Assembly (NCBI RefSeq): GCF_028736925.1
Contig: NZ_JAQZAT010000002.1
Coordinates: 1-64,000 of the forward strand
Direction: 5' to 3'
DNA from: Flavivirga sp. 57AJ16
GTDB lineage: Bacteria; Bacteroidota; Bacteroidia; Flavobacteriales; Flavobacteriaceae
DNA length: 64,000 nt
Each line of letters starts with the position of its first letter. Positions within the stretch are counted from its first letter, which is position 1. The position numbers and the translations under genes were made by a program. Under the pieces are notes generated by a model. It was not told the DNA's origin and did no database searches. It saw only the letters and a program-made list of their open reading frames with translations. Of this stretch, positions 51,079 to 59,531 are shown piece by piece.

Positions 51079-53931
51079 ATGCCAAAAAATTCAAATCTAA
51101 AATCGATACTCATTATAGGATCTGGTCCTATAGTAATTGGACAAGCATGTGAATTTGATTATTCTGGAACACAAGCGTTGAGATCGCTTAGAGAAGATGG
51201 GATTGAAACCATTCTTATCAATTCCAATCCAGCAACAATTATGACCGACCCTTCTATGGCGGATCATGTCTATTTGCTTCCGCTTAATACAAAATCGATT
51301 ATTAAAATCTTAAAAGATCATCCACAAATTGATGCCGTTTTACCAACAATGGGAGGTCAAACAGCTTTAAATTTATGTATAGAAGCTGATGAAAAAGGTA
51401 TTTGGAAAGATTTTGATGTTGAAATTATAGGTGTTGATATTGATGCCATAAACATTACTGAAGACAGGGAACAATTTAGGGAATTGATGCTTAAAATTGG
51501 TATCCCGATGGCCCCTCAAGCAACAGCGACATCTTATTTAAAAGGAAAAGAAATTGCTCAGGAATTTGGTTTTCCTTTAGTTATTAGAGCATCATATACC
51601 TTAGGGGGAGCAGGGGCATCTTTTGTACATAAACAAGAAGAATTTGATGAGTTGTTAACCCGTGGTTTGGAGATCTCTCCAATTCATGAGGTTATGATAG
51701 ATAAAGCATTGATTGGTTGGAAAGAATATGAATTAGAGTTACTTAGGGATGCTAATGATAATGTGGTCATTATATGTTCTATCGAGAATATGGATCCCAT
51801 GGGAATTCATACAGGGGACTCTATTACAGTAGCACCAGCTATGACATTAAGCGACAGAACGTATCAAAAAATGCGTGATATGGCTATTCATATGATGCGT
51901 AGTATTGGAGATTTTGCAGGTGGTTGTAATGTACAATTTGCCGTAAGTCCAGATGAAAAAGAAGATATTATTGCTATTGAAATCAACCCTCGAGTATCAC
52001 GTTCTTCAGCATTGGCAAGTAAAGCGACGGGATATCCAATTGCGAAGGTTGCTGCTAAATTGGCTATTGGTTATCATTTAGATGAATTAGAAAACCAAAT
52101 AACAAAATCTACATCGGCTTTATTTGAACCTACTTTAGATTATGTGATCGTAAAAATACCGCGTTGGAATTTTGATAAATTTGAAGGATCGGATAGAACT
52201 TTAGGGCTTCAAATGAAATCTGTTGGAGAAGTTATGGGAATTGGTCGTTCGTTTCAGGAAGCGCTCCATAAAGCAACTCAGTCATTAGAAATTAAACGTA
52301 ATGGACTTGGTGCCGATGGAAAAGAAAATAAGAATTACGACCAAATTATAGAGAAGCTTACTTATGCGTCTTGGGATCGTGTATTCATTATTTATGATGC
52401 TATTAGAATGGGGATTCCATTAAGTCGAATTCATGAAATCACAAAAATTGATATGTGGTTCTTGAAGCAGTACGAAGAGCTGCATTTCCTTAACAATGAA
52501 ATTTCTACTTTTAATATTGATACGATAGAGAAAGATTTATTGCTGGAAGCAAAGCAAAAAGGTTATGGTGATAGACAAATAGCGCATATGTTAGGTTGTT
52601 TGGAAAGTGAGGTTTATAATAAGCGCGAAACTTTAGGTATTAATCGTGTTTACAAATTAGTTGATACCTGTGCTGCTGAGTTTACAGCTAAAACACCGTA
52701 TTATTATTCAACGTTTGAAAGTGATATGGAAACAGCAGATGGTAAACGCTATGCTGATAATGAAAGTATCGTTTCAGATAAAAAGAAAATTATTGTTTTA
52801 GGATCGGGACCAAATAGAATAGGACAAGGTATTGAGTTTGATTATTGTTGTGTACATGGTGTACTGGCAGCTGCAGAGTCTGGGTACGAAACTATTATGA
52901 TTAACTGCAACCCTGAAACCGTTTCCACAGACTTTGACACCGCTGATAAGTTATATTTTGAACCTGTTTTTTGGGAACATATTTACGATATCATTAAGCA
53001 TGAGAAGCCAGAAGGGGTTATTGTGCAATTAGGAGGTCAAACGGCTTTAAAACTTGCAGAAAAACTCTCGAGATACGGTATTAAAATATTAGGAACTAGT
53101 TTTGAATCCCTTGATTTAGCAGAAGATAGAGGGTTGTTTTCAAACCTTTTAAAAGAGAATAATATTCCTTACCCTGAATTTGATATAGCTACGACTGCGG
53201 ATGAAGCGGCAGCAATAGCAGATGTATTGGATTTTCCGATTTTGGTACGCCCTTCATACGTACTTGGAGGTCAAGGCATGAAGATTGTCATTAACAAGGA
53301 AGAATTAGAAAAGCATGTGGTTGACCTGTTAAGTAGAATGCCTGGGAATCAGTTACTATTAGATCATTATTTGGATGGTGCTATAGAAGCTGAAGCTGAT
53401 GCTATCTGTGATGGCAAGGATGTCTATATCATAGGTATTATGGAGCACATAGAACCATGCGGTATACACTCTGGAGATAGTAACTCGACGTTACCACCAT
53501 TTAATCTTGGTGATTTGGTAATGCAACAAATAATAGACCATACTAAAAAAATTGCTTTAGCATTAAATACGGTAGGATTAATAAATATTCAATTTGCAAT
53601 TAAAGATGACACTGTTTATATTATTGAAGCGAATCCTAGAGCTTCTAGAACAGTACCTTTTATAGCAAAAGCATATGGTGAACCTTATGTGAATTATGCA
53701 ACTAAAGTGATGTTAGGCGAAAAGAAAATCAAAGATTTTGATTTTAACCCTCAATTGGAAGGTTATGCTATTAAACAGCCTGTATTCTCATTTAATAAAT
53801 TCCCTAATGTTAATAAGAAATTAGGACCAGAAATGAAGAGTACTGGAGAAAGTATATTGTTCATAGATAGTTTAAAAGATGATGAATTCTACGATTTGTA
53901 TTCCAGACGAAAAATGTATTTAAGTAAATAA
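51079..53931 (+). CDS. carB: Carbamoyl-phosphate synthase large subunit, short form
   Basis: This enzyme makes carbamoyl phosphate from glutamine-derived ammonia, bicarbonate and two ATP, for pyrimidine and arginine synthesis. The 950-residue protein has two homologous ATP-grasp halves (SGPIVIGQACEFDYSG near the N-terminus, and GSGPNRIGQGIEFDYCCVHG at the start of the second half) and an oligomerisation region between. It ends EMKSTGESILFIDSLKDDEF shortly after the second synthetase domain. The roughly 120-residue C-terminal MGS regulatory domain of other CarB proteins is absent. A terminator follows at 53933-53959. The small subunit is not in this window. Confidence 0.96.
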   Translation: MPKNSNLKSILIIGSGPIVIGQACEFDYSGTQALRSLREDGIETILINSNPATIMTDPSMADHVYLLPLNTKSIIKILKDHPQIDAVLPTMGGQTALNLCIEADEKGIWKDFDVEIIGVDIDAINITEDREQFRELMLKIGIPMAPQATATSYLKGKEIAQEFGFPLVIRASYTLGGAGASFVHKQEEFDELLTRGLEISPIHEVMIDKALIGWKEYELELLRDANDNVVIICSIENMDPMGIHTGDSITVAPAMTLSDRTYQKMRDMAIHMMRSIGDFAGGCNVQFAVSPDEKEDIIAIEINPRVSRSSALASKATGYPIAKVAAKLAIGYHLDELENQITKSTSALFEPTLDYVIVKIPRWNFDKFEGSDRTLGLQMKSVGEVMGIGRSFQEALHKATQSLEIKRNGLGADGKENKNYDQIIEKLTYASWDRVFIIYDAIRMGIPLSRIHEITKIDMWFLKQYEELHFLNNEISTFNIDTIEKDLLLEAKQKGYGDRQIAHMLGCLESEVYNKRETLGINRVYKLVDTCAAEFTAKTPYYYSTFESDMETADGKRYADNESIVSDKKKIIVLGSGPNRIGQGIEFDYCCVHGVLAAAESGYETIMINCNPETVSTDFDTADKLYFEPVFWEHIYDIIKHEKPEGVIVQLGGQTALKLAEKLSRYGIKILGTSFESLDLAEDRGLFSNLLKENNIPYPEFDIATTADEAAAIADVLDFPILVRPSYVLGGQGMKIVINKEELEKHVVDLLSRMPGNQLLLDHYLDGAIEAEADAICDGKDVYIIGIMEHIEPCGIHSGDSNSTLPPFNLGDLVMQQIIDHTKKIALALNTVGLINIQFAIKDDTVYIIEANPRASRTVPFIAKAYGEPYVNYATKVMLGEKKIKDFDFNPQLEGYAIKQPVFSFNKFPNVNKKLGPEMKSTGESILFIDSLKDDEFYDLYSRRKMYLSK

Positions 53932-53932
53932 T

Positions 53933-53959
53933 AAAAATGCCGCTTTTAGCGGCATTTTT
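53933..53959 (+). terminator. Terminator after carB
   Basis: AAAAATGCCGC, a TTTTA loop and GCGGCATTTTT form a symmetric hairpin with A and T tracts, starting two bases after the stop codon. Confidence 0.88.
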
Positions 53960-54105
53960 ATTTAGGCTTTTTAAAACCAAAATACAAAATTTCGATTTTT
54001 GAGCCTGAGGCCAAAACTTTGTGGGCAATCAAGACAAACTAAAGACGAAGTGTCCAGAATAACAGTTTCCAAGTTTTTAGTACCAGTAGAAAATGATTCG
54101 TGAAA

Positions 54106-54450
54106 CTAATCTTCCAGAAGCCCATCATCTTTCCATTTTTCAATAAGTTCTATGTTTTTAGACAGCATTTGCCCAGTAGGAGGCATAGGACTGGAAGCAC
54201 TTTTAATTCGAGGTAATATATCATCTATTTTATTTTTAACCTGGGTGTATGTCACCAAAGAAAAAGGAGCACCATTTGCTGTTGGGTTTCCATGACATTG
54301 TAAACAGTTACTGGCTATAATACTTTTTATATTCGCATTGTAGGTGATTTTTGCATTTGGATCTGGTTGGGATACTGTATCGTCACTCCCGTTAGAACAA
54401 CTAAATACTAGTATGGTAGTGAATAAATAAATGCCGTTTTTAAAATTCAT
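54106..54450 (-). CDS. Cytochrome-c-like lipoprotein
   Basis: A 114-residue exported protein. The signal MNFKNGIYLFTTILVFSC fits a lipobox. One heme c site CLQCHGNPTANG is present and the axial methionine is likely in MPPTGQMLSKNIELIEKW. It resembles the small DUF1588/PCxx-type cytochromes of Bacteroidota. It is predicted to be an envelope electron carrier or heme protein. It is monocistronic as far as can be seen. Confidence 0.88.
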   Translation of the reverse strand: MNFKNGIYLFTTILVFSCSNGSDDTVSQPDPNAKITYNANIKSIIASNCLQCHGNPTANGAPFSLVTYTQVKNKIDDILPRIKSASSPMPPTGQMLSKNIELIEKWKDDGLLED

Positions 54451-54547
54451 AGGATTTGGGAGTTAAAATGGGATAATATACTTTTAAACAAATATACGAT
54501 TTAGAATAATGATTTAAATTGAGTTAGGTTTTTGTATTTATAACTAA

Positions 54548-54775
54548 TACCAATTATGACTCAAAACAACCCCTATAATTTGTTTAGTTCACAGATCTAA
54601 TTTGATAAGGAGTTCATGAATCTTCGATTACAATTTTGCTCATATTTCAATATAAAACATGAGCTCAGCTCGACTGGGTATAAAACCATAACTAAGGCTA
54701 TGATTGAATTTTCTATCTTATCTGATCAAAATATAATTCAAATTATTTATAGCTCATTTTAAATAATAATTGGTA
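54548..54775. repeat. MITE family B relative (228 bp)
   Basis: Ends TACCAATTAT and ATAATTGGTA are inverted repeats, with interior sequence different from the 161-bp copies. Flanks are TAA and TTA, so no exact target duplication is seen. It lies immediately upstream of the TonB-receptor remnant. Confidence 0.65.
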
Positions 54776-54799
54776 TTACACCTTGAATTCACCTAATAA

Positions 54800-55271
54800 A
54801 ATGTGTCTTTTTACACTACATGTCGTTATCCTACAACGAGACCTGTTATTGGTAATGAAATTATTGATGGTCAGCTCAATAACATTATACTTACATCGAA
54901 CTCACGTTAAGATTAGATGTTTCTGTGCTTTATGATTTTAAACGAGGTAATAATACCAATTATGAATTAAAATACGCAATTCAAACTCATTCATTAATTT
55001 GTTTTATCACTTTACTCGTCATTTCCATAGCTTAGTCTATGCAAATAACACGCAGCAGGCAAAAACAAATAAGCAATGTCGTTTTCTGTAGCTCATTTTA
55101 ATTCATAATTGGTATAAGACAAAAGCCAACATAGGTATTTCTATTTGGAATTTACTAAGTACAGAAAATGAGATTAATAATTTTTATTGTATAAATGATC
55201 ATGTGGTAAACGAAACCATTTGGCAATCTTTAGGAATCATACCTAATGCCATTTTAAGATTACATTTTTAA
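54800..55271 (+). pseudogene. C-terminal remnant of a TonB-dependent receptor, interrupted by a MITE
   Basis: Three coding pieces in the same direction resemble the final 100 residues of a TonB-dependent outer-membrane receptor: PTTRPVIGNEIIDGQLNN, then (after a frameshift near 54904) TLRLDVSVLYDFKRGN, then KTKANIGISIWNLLSTENEI through ALGI-like GIIPNAILRLHF ending in the TAA at 55269-55271. The second and third pieces join exactly in frame (GNKTKAN) once the 161-bp element at 54954-55114 and one TAA are removed. The rest of the gene is missing from this 817-base gap. The pseudogene is tail to tail with the thioesterase gene. Confidence 0.8.
54954..55114. mobile_element. MITE family B, copy 2 (161 bp, TAA duplication), inside the receptor remnant
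   Basis: Ends TACCAATTATGAATTAAAAT are perfect 20-bp inverted repeats. TAA flanks both sides (54951-54953 and 55115-55117). The interior is the reverse complement of the copy at 30063-30223, with the same length. Removal of the element and one TAA restores the receptor reading frame. Confidence 0.92.
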
Positions 55272-55804
55272 TATTCTACTTTGGTATTATGGCCTTTTAG
55301 AAGATCTAGATAATCGTTAATTTTAAACTCAGAAGCTTTAAAACGATTAGATCTGTTCTTTGCTTGTTCTTGCCTTGCAATACTTCTTGAAAAACGACGG
55401 ATACTTTGTTCTGAATCTAATATAATACCAGGTACTGGAGCGTTTTTTCCATTTTTGTCTTTGGCAACCATGGTAAAGTAAGAAGAATTGCAATGTTTTG
55501 TATGGCCTGTTTGGATATTTTCCGATTCAACGCGAACCCCAATAACCATAGAAGTTCTACCTGTATAATTAACGGATGCTTTTAATGTTACCAATTCGCC
55601 AACCTCGATAGGGTTTAAAAAATCTACTTTATTTACAGATGCAGTCACACAATAGTTTCTGGAATGTTTCGAAGCACAGGTAAATGCGATTTGATCCATC
55701 AAGTTTAAAATATAGCCCCCATGGATTTTGCCACTAAAGTTTGAGTGCGATGGTAGCATGAGTTCCGAGATGGTAATTTGAGATTCTTTTATATTTTTAA
55801 ACAT
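55268..55804 (-). CDS. Acyl-CoA thioesterase (hotdog fold)
   Basis: A 178-residue hotdog-fold thioesterase of the YciA/BACH type that hydrolyses acyl-CoA. HSNFSGKIHGGYILNLMDQI holds the conserved active-site region (Gly-Gly and Asp), and VDFLNPIEVGELVTLKASVN is the second signature. The protein is cytoplasmic. The start lies five bases after the DUF3307 stop, so it may be read from the satD operon. Confidence 0.92.
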   Translation of the reverse strand: MFKNIKESQITISELMLPSHSNFSGKIHGGYILNLMDQIAFTCASKHSRNYCVTASVNKVDFLNPIEVGELVTLKASVNYTGRTSMVIGVRVESENIQTGHTKHCNSSYFTMVAKDKNGKNAPVPGIILDSEQSIRRFSRSIARQEQAKNRSNRFKASEFKINDYLDLLKGHNTKVEY

Positions 55805-55809
55805 ATACT

Positions 55810-56511
55810 TTAAGTTAACACAGTGTAGATAATACCTGTAATTATTGCTATTCCAAAACTAATTAAAGTGCCTATTAAAATATACTCGGTTAGCTGTCTA
55901 TCTTTGGATTCTTTTAAATCACCGAATCTAAAAACCGACTTAGCAGTAATTAAAAAACCAACGGCTTCCCAATGGTTTAAAATTATAAATATAAACACTA
56001 AAATGCGCTCTAAAATACCAATATATTTACCTGCATCCTTAAGCGACTCATTATTTTTAGTGAGTTCTGAAATATTCCACTTAAAAAAAATAGTTTTCAT
56101 AATTATAGAGACCGGGATTGTTAAAAATGCCAAACAGGTTAATAGTAAAAGGTTGTTCTCGTTTATAAAAGCCTCTAGATGAAATGTATGGTTTGTATAG
56201 AGAAAATAAGATCCCATAATCACTAAAATGTGAAGTAACTGATCTATAAAAAATAACAATCGTTTTGTTTTTTTCTTTTGAATAATCAACTTTAAACCAT
56301 CAATTAAAAGGTGTGAAACACCTATAGTTACCACAATGGGCCACAGGGATGTATCCCAAAGTAGTACTATTATTAGAACCACATGGATTAATATGTGCAA
56401 ATACAGTTTTGGGGATTTTAATTTTTTCTTTTCTTTTTCCCGAACCCATTTTTGAGGTTGCAGAAAAAAATCACCAATTAAATGTGCCAATAAAAGTTTA
56501 AGTAGTATCAT
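55810..56511 (-). CDS. DUF3307 membrane protein
   Basis: A 233-residue polytopic membrane protein of the DUF3307 family. It begins LLKLLLAHLIGDFFLQPQKW, the conserved first helix with the AHLxGDFFLQP motif, and contains GVSHLLIDGLKLIIQ and RLLFFIDQLLHILVIMGSYF further on. Its ATG overlaps the satD stop by four bases, so the two are translationally coupled. The SatD-DUF3307 pair is conserved in several phyla, but its function is not known. Confidence 0.88.
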   Translation of the reverse strand: MILLKLLLAHLIGDFFLQPQKWVREKEKKKLKSPKLYLHILIHVVLIIVLLWDTSLWPIVVTIGVSHLLIDGLKLIIQKKKTKRLLFFIDQLLHILVIMGSYFLYTNHTFHLEAFINENNLLLLTCLAFLTIPVSIIMKTIFFKWNISELTKNNESLKDAGKYIGILERILVFIFIILNHWEAVGFLITAKSVFRFGDLKESKDRQLTEYILIGTLISFGIAIITGIIYTVLT

Positions 56512-57137
56512 GTTAAAGTATCTATTTTTTTTCTGTACATAAGGTCTAGCGCCATGAGTTCGTCTAAGTGGGCCCGTTTTTGTCTAGAACTTATAGCATT
56601 TTGATTAATGCCGATAAGCTTACCTAATTCACTTTGTAGTATATTGGGGTTTTCGATGGTTAGTTTAACTATTTCGGCAGAATTGATGGTCCAACTATCC
56701 ATAGTTATTAACGCTAACTTGAAATATAAATTTAATATTTCGTCAATTTCATGATTATTGGTTTTTATACGTAAATTTTGCTTTTCCTTTTTCAAGGTTT
56801 CCAGTGTTTCTCCAGAAAACACAAAGGCTTCTCCATTAGATTCCGTTACATTTTCACCTTCGTAGGTTTTATTGCCTATGCCAATGGCCAACCTAACATC
56901 TAAACCGTGAATGGATTTTATACAGGCTTTTATGTATAATGCGGCTATAAAACTAGAACGAATATCTTTAATCTCTATTTGAAAACTATCGCCACGGTAT
57001 ATTTCCCAGTACGCTTTATCTTTACTTAAATAGGATAACGCCTCCTTAAGTACTTTTATCCATACTTCGGGGTTTATCTGATCTCTGGACTTGATAATGT
57101 CGCCTGTTAGGACACTTGTTATGGTATTAGATATCAT
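56508..57137 (-). CDS. SatD-family protein with C-terminal HTH
   Basis: A 209-residue soluble protein. The first 150 residues show the SatD pattern: VLTGDIIKSRD (Asp13), IYRGDSFQIEI (Asp50), VRLAIGIGNKTYEGENVTES and NGEAFVFSGETLETL. The order resembles class III nucleotide cyclase domains, although the usual transition-state Asn and Arg are not seen. The end (NILQSELGKLIGINQNAISS, then RAHLDELMALDLMYR) is a helix-turn-helix. Four palindromes with 28-bp spacing lie directly upstream, so autoregulation is likely. It is coupled to DUF3307. Confidence 0.85.
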   Translation of the reverse strand: MISNTITSVLTGDIIKSRDQINPEVWIKVLKEALSYLSKDKAYWEIYRGDSFQIEIKDIRSSFIAALYIKACIKSIHGLDVRLAIGIGNKTYEGENVTESNGEAFVFSGETLETLKKEKQNLRIKTNNHEIDEILNLYFKLALITMDSWTINSAEIVKLTIENPNILQSELGKLIGINQNAISSRQKRAHLDELMALDLMYRKKIDTLT

Positions 57138-57138
57138 A

Positions 57139-57242
57139 TATCACGTTTTTATGTGATAAACAAATATATCACGTTTTTATGTGATAAACAAATATATCAC
57201 GTTTTTAGATGATAAATAGTGATATCACGCTTTTATGTGATA
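57139..57242. promoter_or_regulatory. Four phased palindromic operators upstream of satD
   Basis: Sites at 57139-57158, 57167-57186, 57195-57214 and 57223-57242 each read TATCAC-N8-GTGATA (site 3 has ATGATA at its right end). Their spacing is exactly 28 bases. The minus strand between sites 1-2 and between sites 2-3 reads TATATTTG, which fits a Bacteroidota -7 box, so the sites overlap the likely promoter. They begin one base before the satD ATG and end 12 bases before the rmuC stop. Confidence 0.85.
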
Positions 57243-57253
57243 AAATAAGGAGC

Positions 57254-58573
57254 TTATTTATCATCTTCTGCACGTTTTATAATGGCTTCTGGTAGGGCTT
57301 TTTTAGCTTTAGCACCCATTTTTTTAAGTTTTTCGACACTTGTAACCAGATTACCTTTACCATCAACCAACTTGTTCATGGCTGCGGAATAATCGGTTTT
57401 TGCAGCATCGATTTTTTTACCGACACCTGTTAGATCTTTAACCAAACCTTCAAACTTATCATATAAGGCGCCTGCTTGTCGGGCTATTTCTATAGCATTT
57501 CGTTGTTGCTTTTCATTGTTCCACATGGTATCGATTGTTCGAAGGGTGGCTAGTAAAGTAGAAGGCGTTACAATAACAATATTTTTCTCGAAAGCTTTAT
57601 TGTATATGGTATTGTCCTCGTTTACAACAACAGCAAAAGCAGGTTCTATAGGGATAAACATGAGCACAAAATCTGGCGATTCTATATCGTACAGATCTTG
57701 ATAGTTTTTTTCTGAAAGCTGGTCGACATGTTTTTTAATAGAGTTAACATGTGCTTTTAAAAAAGGTATTTTATCATCATCTTCAGCATTTACCAAACGT
57801 TCGTAATCCGTTAATGATACTTTAGAATCGATTATCATCTTTTTATTATTGGGAAGATGTAAAACAACATCGGGTAAGACCCTGGAACCATTCTCTAAAG
57901 TGAAACTCTGTTGTACAAAATATTCTCTATCTTTTTCTAATCCAGATTTTTCAAGAACACGCTCTAAAACCAATTCGCCCCAATTTCCTTGCATTTTGCT
58001 ATCGCCCTTTAGGGCCTTGGTTAAGTTGGTAGCTTCTTTGGCCATTTGTTGATTAAGATCTTTTAAGCCTAACAACTGTTCTTTTAAAGCAGAATGCATA
58101 CTAATACTTTCTTTTTGTGATGCTTCTACTTTTTTCTCAAAACCTTGTATTTTTTCTTGTAAAGGGTTTAAGATGTTTTTGATGTTCTCTTTATTCTGAA
58201 GTGTGAATTTTTCAGATTTTTCTTCTAATATTTTAGTGGCCAATAATTCGAAATCCTTGCGCAATTGTTCTTGGCGTTCTTCTAGCTCTTTATCGCGTTT
58301 TAAGTTTAATTGCTGAAGGTTTTCGTACTCGGTATTTTTTCTGATTAATTCAGCATTTAAAAACTCTTTTTCCCTTCTTATGTCTTCACGTTCATTTTTA
58401 GTTTTATCTAAGTTTTGCTTTAACTCATCAATTGTTAATTGCATTTGATTTTGGCGTTCTTCCAGAGTACTTTTTTCGCTTTTACTTTTTAATCTGGTAA
58501 ATAAGATGCCTAAATAACCTCCAATGGCTGCAGAAATGAGTATGGCTATTATAAGAATGGGATGGTCGTTCAT
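57254..58573 (-). CDS. rmuC: RmuC-family DNA recombination protein
   Basis: A 439-residue protein with one N-terminal membrane helix (about 5-24), a long coiled coil (about 30-165) and a C-terminal nuclease-like domain. QGNWGELVLERVLEKSGLEK and MIIDSKVSLTDYERLV (the PD-(D/E)xK-like Asp and Lys) are the family motifs. RmuC limits inversions at short repeats in E. coli. The membrane anchor is usual in this family. Confidence 0.93.
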   Translation of the reverse strand: MNDHPILIIAILISAAIGGYLGILFTRLKSKSEKSTLEERQNQMQLTIDELKQNLDKTKNEREDIRREKEFLNAELIRKNTEYENLQQLNLKRDKELEERQEQLRKDFELLATKILEEKSEKFTLQNKENIKNILNPLQEKIQGFEKKVEASQKESISMHSALKEQLLGLKDLNQQMAKEATNLTKALKGDSKMQGNWGELVLERVLEKSGLEKDREYFVQQSFTLENGSRVLPDVVLHLPNNKKMIIDSKVSLTDYERLVNAEDDDKIPFLKAHVNSIKKHVDQLSEKNYQDLYDIESPDFVLMFIPIEPAFAVVVNEDNTIYNKAFEKNIVIVTPSTLLATLRTIDTMWNNEKQQRNAIEIARQAGALYDKFEGLVKDLTGVGKKIDAAKTDYSAAMNKLVDGKGNLVTSVEKLKKMGAKAKKALPEAIIKRAEDDK

Positions 58574-58656
58574 TTATTTTAAAAATATATAACCAAAGAT
58601 AATTTTTTTGAACGGAAGATAGAAGGTGGGTACTAAATATTTTGGAATTTAGAATT

Positions 58657-59451
58657 TTATTTCTTCACCCGAAAGCTCCCCGTTTTATCATCAAAAATTA
58701 TTAAATCTTTTGGAAACAAATCATTAAAAACATTTTTTTCGATCAGGTTACATGGTTGGTCTGTAATAACGGTATCTTTAGTCATCACAATTAAAGTATC
58801 ACATAATTGAATGGCTAAATCTATCTCATGAGAGGAAAAAAGAATGGTTTTGTTTGTTTCTTTGGCCAGTTTTTGAAGTAGTTTTAAAATATAGGCTTTG
58901 TGGTACATATCCAGATGTGTGGTAGGTTCATCTAGAATAATTAAATCGGTATCTTGAGCCAAAGCACGAGCAATCATAACCTTTTGTAGTTGACCGTCAC
59001 TTAACTCATAACATTTTTTGTGTTTTAAACTATCCATATTTGTTTGAAGCAAACATTGCTTTATAATTTGAAAATCGTCGCTGGTTAAATTTCCAATCCA
59101 ATTGGTATAAGGTTGGCGACCTAGAGCTACCAATTCAAAAACAGTCAGGTTTTTAGATCCTAGAGATTCTGTAAGTACCAAGCTTAATGTTTTGGCTAAA
59201 TTAATATTCGAATAGTTTTCTAAAGAGGTATTATTAATGGTAATGCTCCCACCTAGTTTACGCTGAACATTTGTAAGTGTTCGTAACAAAGTGGACTTTC
59301 CAATACCGTTTGCTCCAATAAGCCCAACAAGTTTTCCTTTATGTAATTCAACATTTATGTTAGAAGCTATAACGGTTTTTACTTTTTTAGAAGTATAGCC
59401 AATGGCCAGATCCTGGGTTTTTAAAACGATATGTGATTCATTTTTTGTCAT
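58657..59451 (-). CDS. ABC transporter ATPase, FecE/BtuD type
   Basis: A 264-residue ATPase for a metal-chelate or vitamin B12 importer. Walker A is GANGIGKST, the signature is LSDGQLQKVMIARALAQ (Asp in place of the second Gly), Walker B is LIILDEPTTHLD and the H-loop is LFSSHEIDLA. The ATG at 59451 gives MTKNESHIVL; an upstream ATG at 59481 adds ten doubtful residues. It follows the permease gene by 80 bases. Confidence 0.92.
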   Translation of the reverse strand: MTKNESHIVLKTQDLAIGYTSKKVKTVIASNINVELHKGKLVGLIGANGIGKSTLLRTLTNVQRKLGGSITINNTSLENYSNINLAKTLSLVLTESLGSKNLTVFELVALGRQPYTNWIGNLTSDDFQIIKQCLLQTNMDSLKHKKCYELSDGQLQKVMIARALAQDTDLIILDEPTTHLDMYHKAYILKLLQKLAKETNKTILFSSHEIDLAIQLCDTLIVMTKDTVITDQPCNLIEKNVFNDLFPKDLIIFDDKTGSFRVKK

Positions 59452-59531
59452 AAATTCCAATAGGAAAACTCCAAATTTCAAATATTTACAATAGGGGTCT
59501 TTTGTCTTGTGCCTTTCATTTTTTATCTATT

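Noticed and set aside
57139-57242. CRISPR-like regular repeat
   Set aside because: The 28-bp period comes from four adjacent palindromes with near-identical linkers of 8 bases. There are no unique spacers and no cas genes.
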